Source of the DNA: Fusibacter_C sp942493125
Lineage (GTDB): Bacteria > Bacillota > Clostridia > Peptostreptococcales > Acidaminobacteraceae
Direction of reading: 5' to 3'
Assembly: GCA_942493125.1 (NCBI GenBank)
Contig: OW818667.1
Span: forward strand, 3,472,001-3,536,000
Length of the DNA stretch: 64,000 nucleotides
The position numbers and the translations under genes were made by a program. Under the pieces are notes generated by a model. It was given only the letters and a program-made list of their open reading frames with translations. It was not told the origin of the DNA and ran no database searches. Shown here one piece after another: positions 59,666-64,000 of the stretch (within the stretch, counting starts at the first letter, position 1; every line of letters begins with the position of its first letter).

Positions 59666-60325
59666 ATGGGTATTTTCGTAAATGAACTATTTACACTGAG
59701 TGAATTAGATGCACATGCAATCTTTTATGGGGTAGTTCATCCATGGGAAGTTCTTACTAAAATCAACACTTTCATTTTAGAGTACGCCAAAACTTTACCA
59801 GATGATTTTGAAAGAATAGATGACTTAGTCTGGGTTGGAAAAGGCACTACTATTGAAAAAAGTGTCATAATAAAAGGTCCAGCGATTATTGGGTACAATT
59901 GCGAAATCAGACACTCAGCTTACATTAGAGGGAATGTGATTATAGGCAATAACGTCGTTGTAGGAAATTCAACGGAAGTAAAAAATGCGATTCTGTTCAA
60001 TAAAGTGCAGGTACCGCATTTTAATTATGTGAGTGATTCCGTATTGGGATACAAAACTCATTTGGGAGCAGGTGTTATAACCTCCAATTTAAAGTCAGAT
60101 GGTTCATTAGTAAAAGTAAAACATGGTACAGAAATTATTGAAACTGGCTTAAGAAAATTCGGTGCAATTTTGGGGGATTCAGCTGAAGTTGGATGTAACA
60201 CCGTTTTAAATCCAGGAACTATAATAGGTAAAAATAGTATCATTTATCCATTGTGCTCTGTGAGAGGCTGTATTCCTTCGAACAGCATTTTAAAAAATAA
60301 TGGCGACATTGTCGAGAGGAAGTAA
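59666..60325 (+). CDS. Left-handed beta-helix (hexapeptide) transferase, 219 aa
   Basis: Start chosen at ATG 59666 after TGGAGG. After an N-terminal helix pair come hexapeptide repeats (VWVGKGTTIEKSVIIKG, YIRGNVIIGNNVVVGNS, FGAILGDSAEVGCNTVLNPG) like the C-terminal domain of GlmU. It lacks the GlmU pyrophosphorylase part, so an acyl or sugar nucleotide transferase is likely. Confidence 0.82.
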   Translation: MGIFVNELFTLSELDAHAIFYGVVHPWEVLTKINTFILEYAKTLPDDFERIDDLVWVGKGTTIEKSVIIKGPAIIGYNCEIRHSAYIRGNVIIGNNVVVGNSTEVKNAILFNKVQVPHFNYVSDSVLGYKTHLGAGVITSNLKSDGSLVKVKHGTEIIETGLRKFGAILGDSAEVGCNTVLNPGTIIGKNSIIYPLCSVRGCIPSNSILKNNGDIVERK

Positions 60326-60328
60326 GTT

Positions 60329-61042
60329 ATGGATAAAATCATAGAAAAATATATCGACTACATGAAAGACAAATACAATATTATAGGCGCGATGATTACG
60401 GGATCATATGTGACTAAAACGATGAAATCCAATTCAGACATTGATATTTTCTTTCTAGGAAGCGATCCTGAGAAATCAATAAGGGGTAGAGAATACTTCA
60501 TGGGTGTGGAATTTGAGTATTTTATATCACCAGAATGGAAATATTATGACCGCATCAATACCGATTTGACAGCAATTAGAATTTATTCTAAAGGAATCAT
60601 AATTCTTGATTCTGAAGGAAAATTTGAAGAAATCAGTAAACGTGCCACAATGAAAATCGATACATATAACGGTGTTATTGAAGAAGTACATCGATCCGAT
60701 TATAAATTTTATGTAGAAACGATTTTTCATGATGGCATTGATATGTTCGATTCTGGTGAACTCTCTGACTTTGTTTTTTTTACTTCTGCTTCTTTGAATA
60801 ATCTATGCAATATCGTTTGCAAAATGCGTAACAAGTTGCCAATCTACATTAAGAACGGTGTAAGTGAAATGAAAACGATCGATATTGCGTTTGGAATTCT
60901 TGTAGAGTCATTCATACTAATCGATTATAGTAGCCAAGAAAAAAGGGATCTTTGGGAGCAAATCTGCAGTTATGTGCAGAACCTGCTAGGAGACTCTGAT
61001 ATTTCATTTTATGAGAGTGTTCAATCAATTAAAGAAAAATAA
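60329..61042 (+). CDS. Nucleotidyltransferase-like (Pol beta fold) protein, 237 aa
   Basis: GAMITGSYVTKTMKSNSDIDIFF contains GS and DxD of the polymerase-beta fold. The remaining 180 residues are an additional helical domain. Could modify an antibiotic or a toxin target; unknown. Starts 3 bases after the previous stop. Confidence 0.78.
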   Translation: MDKIIEKYIDYMKDKYNIIGAMITGSYVTKTMKSNSDIDIFFLGSDPEKSIRGREYFMGVEFEYFISPEWKYYDRINTDLTAIRIYSKGIIILDSEGKFEEISKRATMKIDTYNGVIEEVHRSDYKFYVETIFHDGIDMFDSGELSDFVFFTSASLNNLCNIVCKMRNKLPIYIKNGVSEMKTIDIAFGILVESFILIDYSSQEKRDLWEQICSYVQNLLGDSDISFYESVQSIKEK

Positions 61043-61064
61043 TTGAGTAATTGGAGGGCACATC

Positions 61065-62210
61065 TTGAATAGAATCATTATAAGACACATTATTTTTGTT
61101 TGTGTGTTTGCAACACTTGTTGTGTTAAGCGGTTGCAGTCAGGGAAAAGATATTATCGTTGAAGAACCTATATTAGAAGAACCTATATTAGAAGAACCTA
61201 TAGCAGTTGTAAGCGAAGAGGTTGTACGCGCTATTCCTTATGTCTATCCAATTAATGATGGCATCACGTTAAGTGTTGATCCACAGGTGGAATTATTGTT
61301 CCTAGCAGCAGATTATAAAAGTGATGTACCACAACAATATTTGAAAAATACGGCGTATATCAAGGATGCTCGAAAGGTTTTTGAAACCTCAAAAGATGAT
61401 GACTTCTTCCAGCTTTTAGATCAACTATTAGTTAATGGATTTAAATTTGGCCAAATGACAAGTGCATTGAACCTCTTTACAGATTACAATTTGAAAAAAC
61501 AAATTGATTTGTCGGGTTACACAATGCAGGAGCGTTCTTACTTAGAAATAGAAGAGGATCTGATTTGGCTTATGAAGAAATTCAGAGAACAAAGCAATTT
61601 CGACAGTTTTTTTATGTCCTATGAGACTCTTTACAACAAACAGTTGAAATTAGCAGGTCAAAGAATTACTCGTACCAAAGTGATTGAGAGAATGGAAGCG
61701 TTTTTTGGACAACCACTTGAAAATATTACCATAGCATTCACACCATATGCAATTTATGCACAGAGTACAACGCATCTTTTAAAAGATGGAAACGCTGATA
61801 CTTTGGTTACAATGCCTGTGGCAGATACCGACATTGAGTTTATAACTGTTCTAGTCCATGAGTTATCACACAGGTATATTGATGTTGAGACACAGAAAAA
61901 TCAAAGTCTAGTCGCAAAAAGTGAATGGCGCTATAAGCCTTTTGAATTGCCTCAGTTAAATGAAATTTATAGCAATTGGAATCTTGTATACAATGAGTAT
62001 ATGGTAAGGGCCGTTACTTGCATTATAATTGGTGAAATTTATGGCGAGGGAGAAATGAAAAAGCAAATCGATTCGGAAGTTTCGGACGGATTTTCAGATA
62101 TTGATGATGCTATAAAATTATTTTCAGCCTATCAAGTTAATCGAAAAGAGTTCAAGACTTTTCAAGAATTTTCCACAATTTTATTGGAAGAATTTTCAGT
62201 GCAGGAATAG
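61065..62210 (+). CDS. DUF4932-like metalloprotease lipoprotein, 381 aa
   Basis: TTG start after GGAGGGC. Lipobox VVLSGC near residue 25. A short repeat EEPILEEPILEEPI follows at about residues 30-43, from a 15-bp DNA repeat (GAAGAACCTATATTA). A later HELSH (HExxH-type) zinc motif suggests an exported protease. Substrate unknown. Confidence 0.8.
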   Translation: MNRIIIRHIIFVCVFATLVVLSGCSQGKDIIVEEPILEEPILEEPIAVVSEEVVRAIPYVYPINDGITLSVDPQVELLFLAADYKSDVPQQYLKNTAYIKDARKVFETSKDDDFFQLLDQLLVNGFKFGQMTSALNLFTDYNLKKQIDLSGYTMQERSYLEIEEDLIWLMKKFREQSNFDSFFMSYETLYNKQLKLAGQRITRTKVIERMEAFFGQPLENITIAFTPYAIYAQSTTHLLKDGNADTLVTMPVADTDIEFITVLVHELSHRYIDVETQKNQSLVAKSEWRYKPFELPQLNEIYSNWNLVYNEYMVRAVTCIIIGEIYGEGEMKKQIDSEVSDGFSDIDDAIKLFSAYQVNRKEFKTFQEFSTILLEEFSVQE

Positions 62211-62251
62211 TTCGAAATAGTAGCGTTGAATGCATGTATTTGGAGGGTGAA

Positions 62252-62884
62252 ATGAAAGAATTTAAACTCATATGCTTTGATTTAGATGAAACTCTAATTC
62301 GTGAAAGGCACTCTGTCATGATTCCTTGCATTATTAATGGGAAGTCTATAGAGCACGACATGATACAAAAGAGGGAAGAAGCAAATGAAATCGACTACAA
62401 AATCGCGGATTATCTACGTGCTGAATTGTTAACGGGGCTAAAGGAATCAAAAATAATGAAAGAATTCCTTGAGATTGCTAAACCCATTAAAAATATTAAA
62501 GAAACAATTACACGTCTGCAAAAACAAGGCATGAAGTGTATATTAATAACAGTTGGGCCTGTTCAAGTTGCTAAAGTGGTAAGTGACCTATATGGATTTG
62601 ACGGCTATTATGGCAGTACATATGAAGTGGTTGAAGGCGTGTTCACGGGCAGAATCAATCAATATGTAAGTTCAGAAGAGAAGATAGATTGCTTGATTGA
62701 CTATTGCAATAAAGAAAATGTTGAGCCTTTTGAGTGTATATCTGTTGGCGATGGCGCGACAGATATACCGCTATTTAAGTACTGTGGAAAGTCTATTGCG
62801 ATAAACAGTACAGAAAAGGTAAAGAGAGAAGCGACACATTGGATTGATACGGATGATTTATGGGATATTTTTAGTTTGATATAA
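62252..62884 (+). CDS. HAD-superfamily phosphatase (SerB-like), 210 aa
   Basis: Start chosen at ATG 62252 after TTGGAGG. CFDLDETLI, ILITVGPVQVAKVV in place of the usual T/S motif, and SVGDGATDIPLFKYC (GDGxxD) match the phosphoserine phosphatase branch. Substrate unknown. Confidence 0.85.
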   Translation: MKEFKLICFDLDETLIRERHSVMIPCIINGKSIEHDMIQKREEANEIDYKIADYLRAELLTGLKESKIMKEFLEIAKPIKNIKETITRLQKQGMKCILITVGPVQVAKVVSDLYGFDGYYGSTYEVVEGVFTGRINQYVSSEEKIDCLIDYCNKENVEPFECISVGDGATDIPLFKYCGKSIAINSTEKVKREATHWIDTDDLWDIFSLI

Positions 62885-62935
62885 CGGGGAAAGTGTTACA
62901 AATCTCAAATAAAACAAAAAGCGGAGTAAAAAAAT

Positions 62936-63706
62936 ATGATAGAACTGTTTTCAGGTGAGAGAGATCTTCTAACTAACTTTTCAATACCAAATGATGAAGT
63001 ATGTATTTGGTCGTGTATCGAAGGTATTATGGGGCGTGCATGGGTCAATGACATCAATAAGCCATTGTATGGCATCGTTGCTGTCGCTGACTTTTTATTT
63101 TTATTTGGACAAGTACCTGATGTATTCAGTGGTGAACTAATCAATATCATTGAGACACTAGGCAAAAATCAAATTATTGTATCAGAGAACCCAGATTGGG
63201 AAAATGGCATTATGAATGCAATACAAGTGAATATCGTACGTTTTAAGCGCTATTCATTTCACTGGGAACCAGATATCTTTGATAAGAAACGCCTTTCGGA
63301 ATTTGCACAAGGTAAGGATGATGGCTATGACGTTGTTCCATTTACTATTGAGATTGCCGAAAAAGCACTTCTTAGTAGCTTTACAGCAGATTTTTGCATG
63401 TTTTTTGAAAACCCTGAAGCATTTCTCAAGCAGGGTATTGGGTATTGTATCTTCAAGGATGATCAAATTGTTGCTGGCGCTTCTTCTTACAGTTCATGTA
63501 AGGGTGCAATTGATATTACTATTGGAACGATAAAAGAGTACCGAAGAAAAGGGCTTGCAATAAAATGTGCATCTAGGTTAATCTTGGCATGTCTTGAGAG
63601 AGGCATCTATCCAAGATGGGATGCAGCAAATCTAGAGTCAGTTGCGTTGGCTGAAAAGCTTGGCTATCGATTTAAAGAAGAATATCAGGTATTTACAATA
63701 AAGTAG
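62936..63706 (+). CDS. GNAT acetyltransferase (PF12746/ZmaR-type), 256 aa
   Basis: The C-terminal GNAT part has IGTIKEYRRKGLAIKCASRL and ANLESVALAEKLGY. The N-terminal domain with GRAWVNDINKPLYGIVAV is that of the GNAT_acetyltr_2 group, which includes zwittermicin resistance proteins. CGGAG precedes the ATG. Confidence 0.87.
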   Translation: MIELFSGERDLLTNFSIPNDEVCIWSCIEGIMGRAWVNDINKPLYGIVAVADFLFLFGQVPDVFSGELINIIETLGKNQIIVSENPDWENGIMNAIQVNIVRFKRYSFHWEPDIFDKKRLSEFAQGKDDGYDVVPFTIEIAEKALLSSFTADFCMFFENPEAFLKQGIGYCIFKDDQIVAGASSYSSCKGAIDITIGTIKEYRRKGLAIKCASRLILACLERGIYPRWDAANLESVALAEKLGYRFKEEYQVFTIK

Positions 63707-63735
63707 CTAAATATTAATGAAACGTAACAAACTAT

Positions 63736-63790
63736 TTGACACGAGTAAACCCCAGTGATATATTCAAATTAAAAGAGCGAGCGCTCGCTC
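63736..63790 (+). promoter_or_regulatory. Strong sigma-A promoter with a 16-bp perfect palindrome
   Basis: -35 TTGACA (63736-63741), 17 bases, -10 TATATT (63759-63764). The perfect palindrome GAGCGAGCGCTCGCTC (63775-63790) lies just past the start point, a typical repressor position, likely for a TetR-type protein. Confidence 0.85.
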
Positions 63791-63806
63791 GATGCAAGGA
63801 GGAGTT

Positions 63807-64000
63807 ATGGAGCGAAATTTTTCTATTACGAACTACCCAGATGCCACAGCTGTGGATCAACAGCTTGACGTACTCATTTCAAAGCCGATTTACTCAATAA
63901 GCGCCGAAGCACTTGAAGCTTATGAAGCAACATACTACGCTCAAAAATGTGTCAAGTCAAAAGAGATGATCGAAAAAGCACAAGAGATTATTCCAGGTGG
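63807..64000 (+). CDS. Class III aminotransferase (partial, cut by window end)
   Basis: GGAGGAG precedes ATG 63807. The visible 64 residues end KSKEMIEKAQEIIPGG, the N-terminal mark of class III aminotransferases near glutamate-1-semialdehyde aminomutase. The rest lies beyond the window. Driven by the palindrome-bearing promoter. Confidence 0.78.
   Translation, partial: MERNFSITNYPDATAVDQQLDVLISKPIYSISAEALEAYEATYYAQKCVKSKEMIEKAQEIIPG

Noticed and set aside
1..64000. rRNA, tRNA and integron integrase genes
   Set aside because: I saw no conserved rRNA or tRNA stretches and no tyrosine recombinase motifs on either strand, but this was checked by eye only.

Overview
The window is AT-rich DNA from a low-GC Gram-positive bacterium, most likely a member of the Clostridia. 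The evidence is strong AGGAGG-type ribosome binding sites, frequent TTG and GTG starts, and typical Firmicute proteins (VanW domain, LUD domain, HD-GYP receptor, heterodimeric ABC exporter, lipoproteins). I cannot name the genus with confidence. Every supported gene from base 1 to about 53.9 kb lies on the + strand. Most are single-gene units of accessory type: methyltransferases, GNAT acetyltransferases, NUDIX hydrolases, HAD phosphatases, VOC proteins and small membrane proteins.

Region 1 (about 0.08-11 kb) is the most striking part. Nearly every gene, or small group of genes, is followed by an imperfect palindrome of about 45-83 bp. These end in GTTAGAC, GTTAGGC, GTTATAT or GTTACGT, begin with a near-complementary box such as ATATAAC or GGCTAAC, and often carry a central CACTGAGGTG-like turn. 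This is the layout of integron attC sites in an array of promoterless gene cassettes read left to right. No integron integrase is visible; one would be expected to the left of the window or elsewhere in the genome. Cargo includes an MNIO/DUF692-like TIM barrel, several methyltransferases, a cytidine-deaminase-like enzyme, a HAD phosphatase, acetyltransferases, a truncated aspartic protease and paired small membrane proteins.

Region 2 (11-34.9 kb) holds similar cargo but almost no recognisable attC site, apart from a good one at 32574-32621. It also holds gene fragments (an Fmt N-terminus, a possible Rrf2 N-terminus), two lipoproteins sharing a C-terminal domain, a large PAS-PAS-GAF-GAF-HD-GYP protein, UppP, a nucleoside phosphorylase and an adenosine deaminase-like enzyme. 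I read it as older or eroded accessory DNA, perhaps former cassettes.

Region 3 (34.9-40 kb) is regulatory. It has a membrane diguanylate cyclase, a MerR-GGDEF fusion with a textbook 19-bp-spacer MerR promoter, an AAA/DUF4143 ATPase preceded by five direct repeats of exactly 23 bp, and an AraC regulator. Region 4 (40-53.9 kb) is again accessory: GNATs, NUDIX, methyltransferases, a two-subunit ABC exporter, a VanW protein, a LUD protein, a frameshifted methyltransferase, and fragments of a YhcG nuclease and a fosfomycin-resistance-like VOC protein.

Region 5 (53.9-64 kb) begins with a bidirectional terminator and three very short genes on the - strand. One encodes a 31-residue peptide with a CxxxxC tail; the other two are 41-residue paralogues. 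A zinc metallopeptidase, a CPBP membrane protease, a cyanophycinase-like peptidase, an Imm5-like protein, HAD phosphatases, a nucleotidyltransferase-like protein and a metalloprotease-like lipoprotein follow. The window ends inside a class III aminotransferase gene driven by a near-consensus promoter with a 16-bp perfect palindrome.
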